Numbered from the stretch's first letter, positions 24,902 through 33,754 are shown. The stretch: 64,000 bases of DNA from Streptomyces sp. CMB-StM0423 (GCF_002847285.1 NZ_CP025407.1:1924501-1988500), one strand, 5' to 3'. Numbers and translations are program-made. Notes: generated by a model not told the origin, from the sequence alone.

Positions 24902-26148
24902 GCCCCGATCACCTTGGACCACTTGTCCTGGTACGCGGTCTCCTTGTCGTCGTTCATCGACATGAAGACCTGGCCTTTGTCGATCATCTGCCGGTCGGGG
25001 AAGATCAACGGGTAGTCGGCGAGCGAGGCGTCGATCTTCTTCATCTCGGCGCGGGCGCCGACGACGGGGCAGATGTAGTTGACCCAGGCCGCCAGCTCGG
25101 CGGCGACGTCGGGCCGGTAGTAGTAGTCGATCAGCTTCTCTGCGTTGGTCTTGTGCCGGGCTCTCGCGGGGACGAGCAGGTCGTCGGTGGCGTAGAGATA
25201 GCCCTTCTCCGGGATCACGAACTCGATGTCGTCGGTGTCCAACTGGAGCTGCACGATGTCGCCTGCCCACGCCAGGCAGGCGGCTATGTCGCCCTTGACC
25301 AGCTCCTCGGTGTAGTCGTTGCCGGTGAAGCGGCGGAGCTGGTCGCCGTCCACGGCCTTCTGCACCCGGGCGAGGGCGGCGTCGAAGTCGTCGTCGGTGA
25401 ACTTCGTCGGCGACTTGCCCATGTCGATGAGCGTCATGCCGATGGTGTCCTGCATCTCGGTGAGCAGCGACACCTTGCCCTTGAGGCTCTCGTCCTCCAG
25501 CAACTGCGCGACGGAGGAGACCTCGCGGCCCCCGGTGGCCTTCTTGTTGTACGCCACGACCGTGGCCAGCCCCGCCCACGGCATCGTGAACTGCCGCCCC
25601 GGGTCGTGCGCGGCGTTGCGGAAGCGCGGTTCGAGGTTGACGTTGGCGTGCGGCAGGTTGCGCGGGTCCAGGCGCTGCGCCCAGCCGTGCCGGATGAGCC
25701 GGCCGGCCATGAAGTCCGACAGGCACACCAGATCGCGGCCGGTGTCCTGGCCGGCGGCGAGCTGCGGCTTGATGCGGCCGAAGAACTCGACGTTGTCGTT
25801 GACGTCCTCGGTGTACTTCACGCGGATGCCGCTGCGCTCCTGGAAGCGCTCCAGGGTGGGGTGGACGTTCTCGTTCTCGTCGTCCACGTCGATGTAGAGG
25901 GGCCAGTTGGAGAAGGCCAGCTCCTTCTCCTGCTTCGAGTAGTCCTTGGCGGCGGCGGCTTCGCCGTCCGGGCCGCCGCTGTCGGCGGCCGGGATGCCGC
26001 ACGCGCCGAGCGCCGGCAGCGCCGCGGCCCCGGCCAGCGCGCCGCCCGCGGCGAGCAGCCGGCGCCGGGACATGGCGGCCCGGCCGCTGGTCAGGCTGCG
26101 CTCCCAGGCCCTCGCTACGGGTTCGGGGAGTGAGGCGAACGGATCCAT
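24898..26148 (-). CDS. potD: Polyamine-binding lipoprotein PotD
   Basis: A 416-residue solute-binding protein. The N-terminus carries a twin-arginine-like SRRRLLAAGG followed by a hydrophobic stretch and lipobox LGAC, so it is probably exported by Tat and anchored as a lipoprotein. The mature part contains FSNWPLYIDVD and the PotD-type ligand region (MPWAGLATVVAYNKK). AGGAAGG lies about 10 bases before ATG 26148; an internal ATG nearer the RR motif is possible but lacks an RBS. It heads the potD-A-B-C-FAD-oxidase operon, and captures putrescine/spermidine outside the membrane. Confidence 0.92.
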   Translation of the reverse strand: MDPFASLPEPVARAWERSLTSGRAAMSRRRLLAAGGALAGAAALPALGACGIPAADSGGPDGEAAAAKDYSKQEKELAFSNWPLYIDVDDENENVHPTLERFQERSGIRVKYTEDVNDNVEFFGRIKPQLAAGQDTGRDLVCLSDFMAGRLIRHGWAQRLDPRNLPHANVNLEPRFRNAAHDPGRQFTMPWAGLATVVAYNKKATGGREVSSVAQLLEDESLKGKVSLLTEMQDTIGMTLIDMGKSPTKFTDDDFDAALARVQKAVDGDQLRRFTGNDYTEELVKGDIAACLAWAGDIVQLQLDTDDIEFVIPEKGYLYATDDLLVPARARHKTNAEKLIDYYYRPDVAAELAAWVNYICPVVGARAEMKKIDASLADYPLIFPDRQMIDKGQVFMSMNDDKETAYQDKWSKVIGA

Positions 26149-26263
26149 GGGGGTCGGCCTTCCTCGGGGACGGGCCAGTGGGCTGCGGGGCGCGTGGTAC
26201 GGGGTGCGCGGTGCCGGGGCCGGGCGAGCGGTGCGCGGCGGGCGTACGCGGGCGCCGGGCGGC

Positions 26264-27778
26264 TCAGGGGGTGAACACGGTGCGGTGCCACTCCTTGCGC
26301 GCGGTCCCGGTGATGTCCTGCATCACGTGCTTGATCTGGGTGTACTCCTCGAAGGAGTACACGGACATGTCCTTGCCGAACCCGGAGGCTTTGTCACCCC
26401 CGTGCGGCATCTCGCTGATGATCGGGATGTGGTCGTTGAGCCACACGCAGCCGGCCCGGATCTCCCGGGCGGCGCGCGCGGTGCGGTAGACGTCGCGGCT
26501 CCAGGCGGAGGCGGCGAGTCCGTAGGGGGTGTCGTTGGCGAGCGCGATGCCCTCGTCGTCGGCGTCGAAGGGCAGCACGGTGAGCACGGGCCCGAAGACC
26601 TCGCTCTGCACGATCTCGCTGTCCTGCGCGGCGCCGGTGACGAGGGTGGGTGCGTAGTACGCGCCCTTGAGGTCCGGCGCCCGGCCGCCGGTGACGACGC
26701 GGGCGCCGGCGGCGCGGGCCCGGTCGACGAAGGCGGCGACGCGGTCGCGCTGGGCGTACGAGACGAGGGGGCCGAGGTCGGTCGCGGGGTCGAAGGGGTC
26801 GCCGAGCCGGACCCGGGCCATGAGCGCGGCGACGCCGTCGACGAAGGCGTCGTACAGCGGGCGCTGGACGTACGCCCGGGTGGCGGCGGTGCAGTCCTGG
26901 CCGGTGTTGATGAGCGCCCCGGCGACGGCGCCGTGCACGGCTGCTTCCAGGTCGGCGTCGTCGAAGACGACGAACGGGGCCTTCCCGCCCAGCTCCAGGT
27001 GCAGCCGCTTGACGCCGGCCCCCGCCGCGGCGGCGAGGGCCGCGACGCGGCGGCCGACGGCGGTGGAGCCGGTGAACGAGGTCATCGCCACGTCCGGGTG
27101 CGCGACGAGGTGTTCGCCGGCGTCGGGCCCGGCGCCGCAGACGACGTTGACGACCCCGGCGGGTATCCCGGCGCCGGCGGCGGCCTCGGCGAACATCAGC
27201 GAGGTCAGCGGCGTCAGCTCGCTGGGCTTCAGCACGATGGCGTTCCCGGCGGCGACGGCCGGCAGCACCTTCCAGGCGGCCATCTGCAGCGGGTAGTTCC
27301 ACGGCGCGATGGAGCCGACGACGCCGACGGGCTCGCGGCGTACCGCCGAGGTGTGGCCGGCGCTGTACTCCCCGGCGGCCCTGCCCTCCGGCAGCCGGGC
27401 GGCGCCGGCGAAGAACGCGGCGTTGTCGACCGTGCCGGGAACGTCGAACTCCGTGCTGAGCCGGATCGGCTTGCCGCACTGCAGGCTCTCGGCGTACGCG
27501 AACTCCTCCGCCCGCTCCGCCAGCAGCCCCGCGAGCCGGTGCAACGCGTCGGAGCGCTCGCCGGGGGTCGCGGCGCCCCAGCCGGGCTGTGCCGCCGCGG
27601 CGGCGGCCACGGCGGCGTCGACGTCCGCGGGCCCGGCGAGTTCGTAGCGCAGAACCTCCGCACCGGTGGCCGGGTCCGTGACGGTCTGCGCGCGTCCGGA
27701 CGTGCCGGGGACCAGGCGGCCGGCGACGAACTGCGCGCCGGGGGCGAAGCGTGCCGCCGCTTCGAGGCGAGGGGCCAT
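26264..27778 (-). CDS. Aldehyde dehydrogenase, gamma-aminobutyraldehyde/betaine type
   Basis: A 504-residue NAD(P)-dependent aldehyde dehydrogenase. APWNYPLQMAAWK, the Rossmann FTGSTAVG, the general base in LELGGKAP and the catalytic Cys296 in NTGQDC are intact. It is 115 bp upstream of potD on the same strand, so it could share the operon. Likely substrates are aminoaldehydes from polyamine breakdown. It is paralogous to the dehydrogenase at 29198-30628 (roughly half identical by eye), implying division of labour between different aldehydes, for example gamma-aminobutyraldehyde and 3-aminopropanal or succinate semialdehyde. Confidence 0.9.
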   Translation of the reverse strand: MAPRLEAAARFAPGAQFVAGRLVPGTSGRAQTVTDPATGAEVLRYELAGPADVDAAVAAAAAAQPGWGAATPGERSDALHRLAGLLAERAEEFAYAESLQCGKPIRLSTEFDVPGTVDNAAFFAGAARLPEGRAAGEYSAGHTSAVRREPVGVVGSIAPWNYPLQMAAWKVLPAVAAGNAIVLKPSELTPLTSLMFAEAAAGAGIPAGVVNVVCGAGPDAGEHLVAHPDVAMTSFTGSTAVGRRVAALAAAAGAGVKRLHLELGGKAPFVVFDDADLEAAVHGAVAGALINTGQDCTAATRAYVQRPLYDAFVDGVAALMARVRLGDPFDPATDLGPLVSYAQRDRVAAFVDRARAAGARVVTGGRAPDLKGAYYAPTLVTGAAQDSEIVQSEVFGPVLTVLPFDADDEGIALANDTPYGLAASAWSRDVYRTARAAREIRAGCVWLNDHIPIISEMPHGGDKASGFGKDMSVYSFEEYTQIKHVMQDITGTARKEWHRTVFTP

Positions 27779-27850
27779 CGAACCACTCCGGATGTCGTTT
27801 CGGCCGGGGTTGATGGCTGATCATGACAGGAGGTGCTATATCCGGCAAGG

Positions 27851-27886
27851 GATTCCGTCGTCTTCATTTGGAGAAGCGACGGAATC
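27851..27886 (-). terminator. Hairpin at the end of the STAND ATPase gene
   Basis: GATTCCGTCG (27851-27860) and CGACGGAATC (27877-27886) are a perfect 10-bp inverted repeat with a 16-base loop. It overlaps the last codon and stop of the ATPase gene and lies 73 bp before the next dehydrogenase gene, so it probably separates the two transcripts. Confidence 0.65.
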
Positions 27887-29009
27887 AGTCTTCCCAGGTG
27901 TTCTCGGTGACCATCGTCCAGTCCAGACAGCGGCGCTGGAAGTCCGCCTCCTCACCGAGCCGTACGAGCTGATCCATCCCGTACGCGCGCACCGGCCGCG
28001 CCATCCGCACCGGCCGCTCCCCCGCCCCGGCCGCCGCCCGGCCGCCGGCCGCCCGCTCCCGTACGGCGAGGACGCCCTGGCGCTGGAGCGCGCGGAAGAC
28101 GGCGGGCAACGCGTCGGGCGGCAGCCGTTCGTCGGCGCAGACCTCGGTGGCGTCCGGGAGACGAAAGGTTCCCGGAAAGACGCTGCAGCGCGCCCACAGC
28201 AACTGCTCGGCGGGGGTGAGCAGGCGGTGCGTCCAGCGCAGCGAGGCCCGCAGCGAGCGCTGCCTGGCCGGCCAGCGGGGCTCCTCGACGGCCAGGTCGA
28301 GACAGCCCGCGGGGCGGGAGATGCGCTCCAGCAGCCGGTCGGGGCAGTGCCGGGCGAGCTGGGAGGCGGCGATCCTGGCCGCCAGCGGCAGGCCCTCCAG
28401 CAGGGCGCAGGTGGCGCGCAGCGCCTCGCGGTCGGCGTCGTCGTCGAGCATGGCGTGCGGGGCGAGGCTCTCCAGCAGCGCCACGGAGTCGGCGGGCGCC
28501 AGCGGCTCAAGCCGCAGGGTCGCCCCGCGCGGCCAGGGACGCCGCCGCGCTCCGCATCCGGCCGCGGCTCCCGCTCCGGCGACCGGGGCACCCGTGGCTC
28601 CGGGGCCGGCCGGGGGCGCCGTACCCGCGCCGGCGCCCAGCGGCACCCGGCTCGTGACCACCACCCGCAGCCCCGTCCGCTGCCGCAGCAGCGCCTCCAG
28701 TCCTTCGGCCACCGCCCCGGCGACGTGCTCGCAGGTGTCCACGAGCAGCACCGCGGCCCGCCGCCCGCTGTCCGGCAGCCGCCGCGCCGCCTCCGCCAGC
28801 CGCCGGTGCACCGCGGCCGGCTCGCGCACCGGCGCCATGTCGACGCGCAGCACCTCAGGGGCGGAACGCCCGCGGCCGAGACGGCCGATCGCCTCGGCCG
28901 CGAGCGCGCTCTTGCCGACCCCGCCGGGGCCGGTCACCGTCACCAGCCGCGTGTCACGTAAGAGTTCCCCGAGGCGTGCGGTGTCCGCCCGGCGCCCGAT
29001 CAGCGTCAT
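27885..29009 (-). CDS. Stand-alone STAND/NB-ARC ATPase of the AfsR/LuxR type
   Basis: A 374-residue protein (start MTLIGRR at 29009). Walker A GPGGVGKSA, Walker B VLLVDTCEHV, sensor VVVTSRVPL and the GLPLAARIAASQL motif match the ATPase cores of AfsR- and LuxR-type regulators, and the C-terminal winged-helix part of the STAND module follows (LRWTHRLLTPAEQLLW). No DNA-binding, TPR or LuxR HTH domain is present; the usual large C-terminal half is absent. The frame stays open to 29117, but a terminator hairpin at 29123-29156 and lack of RBS there favour 29009. Sits between two polyamine aldehyde dehydrogenase genes. Confidence 0.7.
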   Translation of the reverse strand: MTLIGRRADTARLGELLRDTRLVTVTGPGGVGKSALAAEAIGRLGRGRSAPEVLRVDMAPVREPAAVHRRLAEAARRLPDSGRRAAVLLVDTCEHVAGAVAEGLEALLRQRTGLRVVVTSRVPLGAGAGTAPPAGPGATGAPVAGAGAAAGCGARRRPWPRGATLRLEPLAPADSVALLESLAPHAMLDDDADREALRATCALLEGLPLAARIAASQLARHCPDRLLERISRPAGCLDLAVEEPRWPARQRSLRASLRWTHRLLTPAEQLLWARCSVFPGTFRLPDATEVCADERLPPDALPAVFRALQRQGVLAVRERAAGGRAAAGAGERPVRMARPVRAYGMDQLVRLGEEADFQRRCLDWTMVTENTWED

Positions 29010-29122
29010 GTGGCCGTGCCCATCGTCGTCCAGGCTGGTCTGCTGTCCTGCCGTAGTCCGCGGAGTCCTCGTCGGCTCCGCGGGGATCAGCCTGCCCCGC
29101 GGACCGGCCCAGGACATCGGTA

Positions 29123-29156
29123 GCCCGCGCGGATCGGTATACGTATCCGCGCGGGC
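29123..29156 (-). terminator. Perfect 12-bp hairpin after the aldehyde dehydrogenase gene
   Basis: GCCCGCGCGGAT (29123-29134) pairs perfectly with ATCCGCGCGGGC (29145-29156) around a 10-base loop, 42 bases downstream of the stop of the dehydrogenase gene at 29198. Good candidate for factor-independent termination. Confidence 0.75.
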
Positions 29157-29197
29157 CTGGTCCGCGGCCTACCTAGGTAGGTGTGCGGGAGCCGCGC

Positions 29198-30628
29198 TCA
29201 GAGCGCGGTCATCACGTGCTTGACGCGGGTGTAGTCGTCGAAGCCGTACGACGAGAGGTCCTTGCCGTAGCCGGACTTCTTGAAGCCGCCGTGCGGCATC
29301 TCGGCGACCAGCGGGATGTGGGTGTTGATCCACACGCAGCCGAAGTCCAGCGCCTTCGACAGCCGCATCGCGCGGCCGTGGTCCTTGGTCCACACCGAGG
29401 AGGCCAGCGCGTACTGCACGCCGTTGGCGTAGGCCAGGGCCTGGTCCTCGTCGGTGAAGGACTGCACGGTGATGACGGGGCCGAAGACCTCGTTCTGGAT
29501 GATCTCGTCGTCCTGCTTGAGTCCGGAGACGACGGTCGCGGCGTAGTAGTAGCCCTTGTCGCCGATCCGCCGGCCGCCGGCCTCGACGCGCGCGTGTGCG
29601 GGGAGCCGGTCGACGAAGCCGGCGACGCGCTCCAGTTGCGCGGCGTTGTTCAGCGGGCCGTAGAGCGCATCTGCCTCGCCGGGGCCGGTCTTGGTGCCGG
29701 CGGCGGCCTTGGCGAGGGCGGAGACGAACTCGTCGTGGACGGACTCGTGGACGAGTACGCGGGTGGCGGCGGTGCAGTCCTGGCCGGCGTTGAAGTAGCC
29801 GGCCACGGCGATGTCCTCGACGGCCTTGGGAAGGTCCGCGTCGTCGAAGACGATGACCGGCGCCTTGCCGCCCAGCTCCAGGTGCACCCGCTTGAGGTCC
29901 TTGGCCGCGCTGCCCGCGACCTCCATGCCGGCCCGGACCGAGCCGGTGATGGAGGCCATCGCGGGAACGGGGTGCTCGACCATCAGCCGGCCGGTGTCGC
30001 GGTCGCCGCAGACGACGTTGAAGACGCCCTTGGGCAGGATGCCGCCCATGATCTCGGCGAGCAGCACGGTGGCGGCGGGGGTGGTGTCGGAGGGCTTGAG
30101 GACCACCGTGTTGCCCGCGGCCAGCGCGGGGGCGAACTTCCAGATCGCCATCATCACGGGGTAGTTCCAGGGGGTGACCTGGGCGCAGACGCCGATCGGC
30201 TCACGGCGTACGTACGAGGTGAGGCCGTCCATGTACTCGCCGGCCGACCTGCCCTCCAGCATCCGGGCCGCACCGGCGAAGAACCGGATCTGGTCCAGCA
30301 TCGCCGGCAGCTCCTCCTCGCGGGTGAGCTCCAGCGGCTTGCCGGTGTCCTTGCACTCGGTCTCCAGCAGCTCGTCCGCCCGCGCCTCCAGGGCGTCGGC
30401 GATCTTCAGCAGCGCCAGTTGCCTGGCCCCGGGGGTGGCGTCCCGCCAGCCGGGGAAGGCCGCCGCCGCGGCCTGCATGGCAGCGTCGACGTCGCCGGCG
30501 CCGGACAGGGGCGCGGTCGCGTAGACCTCCTCGGTGGCCGGGTCGACGACGTCCATGGTCCGGCCATCGGCGGCGTCCCGGAATTCTCCGTTGATGTAGT
30601 TGCGCAGACGGCGCGGTTCGCTGGTCAC
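29198..30628 (-). CDS. Gamma-aminobutyraldehyde dehydrogenase
   Basis: A 476-residue aldehyde dehydrogenase that would oxidise 4-aminobutanal, made from putrescine, to GABA. Conserved VTPWNYPVMMAIWK, ITGSVRAG, LELGGKAP and catalytic Cys285 in NAGQDC are present. N-terminal RNYINGEFRDA and C-terminal KKSGYGKDLSSYGFDDYTRVKHVM are typical of PuuC/PatD-like enzymes. GTG 30628 is preceded by GGAGGG. It is divergent from the Lrp regulator and transaminase genes, with a shared 255-bp control region that holds an inverted-repeat operator. Confidence 0.9.
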   Translation of the reverse strand: MTSEPRRLRNYINGEFRDAADGRTMDVVDPATEEVYATAPLSGAGDVDAAMQAAAAAFPGWRDATPGARQLALLKIADALEARADELLETECKDTGKPLELTREEELPAMLDQIRFFAGAARMLEGRSAGEYMDGLTSYVRREPIGVCAQVTPWNYPVMMAIWKFAPALAAGNTVVLKPSDTTPAATVLLAEIMGGILPKGVFNVVCGDRDTGRLMVEHPVPAMASITGSVRAGMEVAGSAAKDLKRVHLELGGKAPVIVFDDADLPKAVEDIAVAGYFNAGQDCTAATRVLVHESVHDEFVSALAKAAAGTKTGPGEADALYGPLNNAAQLERVAGFVDRLPAHARVEAGGRRIGDKGYYYAATVVSGLKQDDEIIQNEVFGPVITVQSFTDEDQALAYANGVQYALASSVWTKDHGRAMRLSKALDFGCVWINTHIPLVAEMPHGGFKKSGYGKDLSSYGFDDYTRVKHVMTAL

Positions 30629-30792
30629 TGCGACCCTCCAGTAGTCGGTCCGCTGATGCGCCCCAGCCTAACGGCGGGAGATTTGCCCGTCACGAGGCGC
30701 CTGAACAGGAAGACTTCCGTCGCCGCCCGCGGCCTCGCCGACGCGGCCACTTTCCCGTCCTCGTACGAGATTGACAGCTCAAGCATCGCGTA

Positions 30793-30813
30793 ACAAGCGA
30801 ATCCATCGCTTGT
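30793..30813. promoter_or_regulatory. 21-bp inverted repeat, probable Lrp operator
   Basis: ACAAGCGA-N5-TCGCTTGT: perfect 8-bp arms, five-base centre. It lies in the divergent region between the aldehyde dehydrogenase and lrp genes, about 70 bp upstream of the predicted lrp transcript start. Lrp/AsnC dimers bind imperfect palindromes of about this length. A TTGACA hexamer lies nearby at 30771-30776. Confidence 0.6.
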
Positions 30814-30847
30814 ACGCCATTCATCCACGGATTCAGTTTCCGGACCC

Positions 30848-30877
30848 TTGCGGCGGGCTCCGGCGCTCGGGCAGAGT
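30848..30877 (+). promoter_or_regulatory. Predicted leaderless promoter of the lrp gene
   Basis: TTGCGG (30848-30853), 18-bp spacer, CAGAGT (30872-30877), then six bases to GTG 30884. The start codon would be at or next to the transcript start. No Shine-Dalgarno is present. Confidence 0.5.
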
Positions 30878-30883
30878 GACAGC

Positions 30884-31357
30884 GTGGCCACACATGACAA
30901 GAAGCAGGCGGGCTCGGCGCTGGACGAGGTCTCGCTGAAGATCGTCGAGCAGTTGCAGCAGGACGGCCGCCGCTCGTACGCCGCCATAGGCAAGGCCGTC
31001 GGCCTGTCCGAGGCGGCCGTGCGCCAGCGGGTGCAGAAGCTGCTGGAGCAGGGCGTCATGCAGATCGTCGCCGTCACCGACCCGCTGACGGTCGGCTTCA
31101 TGAGGCAGGCGATGATCGGCATCACCGTCGACGGCGACGTCGAGCCGGTCGCGGACGCGCTGGCCGGCCTCGACGAGGTCGACTACGTGGTGGTGACCGC
31201 CGGCTCCTTCGACCTGCTCGCCGAAGTCGTCTGCCACGACGACGCCCACCTGCTGGAGCTCATCAACAAGCGGATCCGGGCGCTGCCCGGCGTCCGCGCC
31301 ACGGAGAGCTTCGTGTACCTGAAGCTGCGCAAGCAGACCTACTCGTGGGGAACCTGA
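30884..31357 (+). CDS. Lrp/AsnC-family transcriptional regulator
   Basis: A 157-residue regulator. The N-terminal HTH covers about residues 14-70 (LDEVSLKIVEQLQQDGRRSY, then AAVRQRVQKLLEQGVMQIVAV) and the C-terminal RAM domain follows with VDYVVVTAGSFDLLAEV, the ligand-binding face. GTG 30884 is chosen because it gives the normal family length and sits six bases from a -10 box. The transaminase gene begins five bases after its stop. It probably senses a polyamine-derived amino acid and controls both divergent units; that is inferred from position and the nearby palindrome. Confidence 0.88.
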   Translation: MATHDKKQAGSALDEVSLKIVEQLQQDGRRSYAAIGKAVGLSEAAVRQRVQKLLEQGVMQIVAVTDPLTVGFMRQAMIGITVDGDVEPVADALAGLDEVDYVVVTAGSFDLLAEVVCHDDAHLLELINKRIRALPGVRATESFVYLKLRKQTYSWGT

Positions 31358-31362
31358 TAACC

Positions 31363-32757
31363 GTGAGCAAGGACAGCACCGCCGCATCCGGCGCCACCAT
31401 CTCGGCCACCTCGAAGGCCGCGTACGACCACCTGTGGATGCACTTCACCAGGATGTCGTCGTACGAGAACGCCCCCGTGCCCACCATCGTCCGCGGCGAC
31501 GGCGCGTACATCTACGACGAGACGGGCAAGCGCTACCTCGACGGCCTCGCCGGCCTGTTCGTGGTGCAGGCCGGACACGGCCGCACCGAGCTGGCCGAGG
31601 CCGCCGCCAAGCAGGCCGCGGAGCTGGCCTACTTCCCGATCTGGTCCTACGCCCACCCCAAGGCCGTCGAACTCGCCGAGCGGCTCGCGGCCGGCGCCCC
31701 CGGCGACCTGAACAAGGTGTTCTTCTCCACCGGCGGCGGCGAGGCGGTCGAGACCGCCTGGAAGCTGGCCAAGCAGTACTTCAAGCTCACCGGCCGGCCC
31801 GGCAAGTACAAGGTGATCTCCCGCGCCGTCGCCTACCACGGCACCCCGCAGGGCGCCCTGTCCATCACCGGCCTGCCGGGGCTCAAGGCCCCCTTCGAGC
31901 CGCTGGTCCCCGGCGCGTACAAGGTCGCGAACACCAACATCTACCGGGCGCCCCTGTACGGCGACGACCCGGAGGCGTTCGGCCGCTGGGCCGCCGACCA
32001 GATCGAGCAGCAGATCCTCTTCGAGGGCCCGGAGACGGTCGCCGCGGTGTTCCTGGAGCCGGTGCAGAACGCCGGCGGCTGCTTCCCGCCGCCGCCCGGG
32101 TACTTCGCGCGGGTGCGGGAGATCTGCGACACGTACGACGTCCTGCTCGTCTCCGACGAGGTCATCTGCGCCTTCGGCCGGCTGGGCCACATGTTCGGCT
32201 GCGACCGGTACGGCTACGTGCCCGACCTCATCACCTGTGCCAAGGGCATGACCTCCGGCTACTCGCCGCTCGCCGCCTGCCTGGTCTCCGACCGCGTCGC
32301 CGAGCCCTTCTACGCCGGCGGCAACACCTTCCCGCACGGCTACACCTTCGGCGGCCACCCCGTCTCCTGCGCGGTCGCCCTCGCCAACCTCGACATCTTC
32401 GAGCGCGAGGACCTCTACGGCCACGTACGTGCCAACGAGGAGGCGTTCCACGCCACCCTGCGCCGGCTGCTCGACCTGCCGATCGTCGGCGACGTGCGCG
32501 GCAGCGGCTTCTTCTACGGCATCGAGCTGGTGAAGGACAAGGCCACCAAGGAGACCTTCACGGCCGAGGAGACCGAGCGGGTCCTCTACGGCTTCCTCTC
32601 CAAGGCGCTCTTCGAGAACGGCCTGTACTGCCGCGCCGACGACCGCGGCGACCCGGTGGTGCAGCTCGCCCCGCCGCTCGTCGCCGACCAGGCGGTCTTC
32701 GACGAGGCGGAGCAGATCCTGCGGGGCGTCCTCACGGACGCCTGGGCGCAGCTCTGA
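31363..32757 (+). CDS. Class III aminotransferase, probable putrescine/omega-amino transaminase
   Basis: A 464-residue PLP enzyme. The family signature LLVSDEVICAFGRLGHMFG and the PLP lysine in TCAKGMTSGYSPL (Lys294) are intact; FPHGYTFGGHPVSCAVAL is the substrate-loop motif of omega-aminotransferases such as SpuC (putrescine:pyruvate). Start GTG 31363 lies five bases past the lrp stop; GTG 31345 overlapping the lrp stop is an alternative. With the divergent aminobutyraldehyde dehydrogenase it would make GABA from putrescine via 4-aminobutanal. Beta-alanine or diaminobutyrate specificity is the main alternative. Confidence 0.88.
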   Translation: MSKDSTAASGATISATSKAAYDHLWMHFTRMSSYENAPVPTIVRGDGAYIYDETGKRYLDGLAGLFVVQAGHGRTELAEAAAKQAAELAYFPIWSYAHPKAVELAERLAAGAPGDLNKVFFSTGGGEAVETAWKLAKQYFKLTGRPGKYKVISRAVAYHGTPQGALSITGLPGLKAPFEPLVPGAYKVANTNIYRAPLYGDDPEAFGRWAADQIEQQILFEGPETVAAVFLEPVQNAGGCFPPPPGYFARVREICDTYDVLLVSDEVICAFGRLGHMFGCDRYGYVPDLITCAKGMTSGYSPLAACLVSDRVAEPFYAGGNTFPHGYTFGGHPVSCAVALANLDIFEREDLYGHVRANEEAFHATLRRLLDLPIVGDVRGSGFFYGIELVKDKATKETFTAEETERVLYGFLSKALFENGLYCRADDRGDPVVQLAPPLVADQAVFDEAEQILRGVLTDAWAQL

Positions 32758-32776
32758 CGCCGCCCCTCCCGGGGCA

Positions 32777-32817
32777 CGCGCCGGGGGTCCGTCCGTACGA
32801 GCGGACCCCCCGGCGCG
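32777..32817 (+). terminator. Strong hairpin after the transaminase gene
   Basis: Arms 32777-32791 and 32802-32817 pair over 15 bp with a single bulged C and a 10-base loop, 20 bases past the stop codon. It isolates the lrp-transaminase unit from the ABC genes that follow, which have a TAGGGT -10-like box at 32856-32861. Confidence 0.75.
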
Positions 32818-32935
32818 CCGCCCGCCGCCTCACCTGCGGTTCCGCCGCCCCTTCCTAGGGTGCGAGTGACCGGAGCCCCGCCGTCCTCGTTCCACCACCG
32901 TGGGGACGCAAGGGACCCAGGGAAAGAGGTGTGCG

Positions 32936-33754
32936 ATGACCGCGGCGACCACTCGGACCGCCCCACCCGACAACGACGTGCTGTGGGCCCGCTCCCTGCA
33001 CTACGCCCACGGCGGCACCCCGGCGCTGGCCGGGGTCTCCCTGGGCGTCGCGCAGGGCGAGATCCTCGCCGTCACCGGGCCGCGCGGCAGCGGCAAGACG
33101 ACGCTGCTGAAGTGCCTGTCCGGGCAACTGCTGCCGCAGCAGGGCGAGGTGTGGTTCAACAGCGGCCCCGTGCACACCCTGTCCGGCGGCGCCCGCGAGC
33201 GGCTGCGCCGGGACCGGTTCGGCTGGATCGGCACCCGCCCCGAGCTGGTCCCGGAGCTGACCGCCTGGGAGAACGCGGCGCTGCCGCTGCTGCTGGCCGG
33301 CGACTCGCACCGCGCGGCGCGGCGCGCGGCGCTGGAGTGGCTGGAGCGCCTCGACGCGGGCGACATCGCGCGCTGCCGGCCCGCGGTGCTGCCCCAGGTG
33401 CAGCGCCAGCGGATCGCCATCGCCCGCGCGCTGGTCGCCGGGCCCGACGTGGTCTTCGCCGACGAGCCGACCGCGCCGCTGCGGCGGGCGGAGGGGATGC
33501 AGGCGCTGCGTACGCTCGTGGCGGCGGCCCGCTCGCACGGGATCAGCGTCGTGCTCACCGGGCCGGAGGGCGACGCGGCCGTCACGGGGGCGGCGGACCG
33601 GACGTTCCCCCTGGTCGACGGGCGCCGGGCGAGCGGGGCGCGGACGGCCGCGGAGGCCGGGGAGTACGGAGACGGGGCGGCGGCTCCCGCGGGGGCTTCG
33701 GGGCCTGCGGGGGCGACGGAGAACTCGGAGGACTCGTGCTCAGTCTCCGCCTAG
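32936..33754 (+). CDS. ABC transporter ATP-binding protein with degenerate motifs
   Basis: A 272-residue LolD/MacB-type ATPase that pairs with the overlapping permease gene. Walker A GPRGSGKTT (about 48-56) and Walker B VVFADEPTAP are intact, but the signature LSGGQ is replaced by LPQVQ, the D-loop lacks LD, and the H-loop histidine is replaced (LTGPEGD). Such changes usually mean weak or lost ATP hydrolysis or a one-site asymmetric dimer. The Ala/Gly-rich C-terminal tail is non-conserved. ATG 32936 is preceded by AAAGAGG. A regulatory rather than transporting role is possible. Confidence 0.82.
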   Translation: MTAATTRTAPPDNDVLWARSLHYAHGGTPALAGVSLGVAQGEILAVTGPRGSGKTTLLKCLSGQLLPQQGEVWFNSGPVHTLSGGARERLRRDRFGWIGTRPELVPELTAWENAALPLLLAGDSHRAARRAALEWLERLDAGDIARCRPAVLPQVQRQRIAIARALVAGPDVVFADEPTAPLRRAEGMQALRTLVAAARSHGISVVLTGPEGDAAVTGAADRTFPLVDGRRASGARTAAEAGEYGDGAAAPAGASGPAGATENSEDSCSVSA

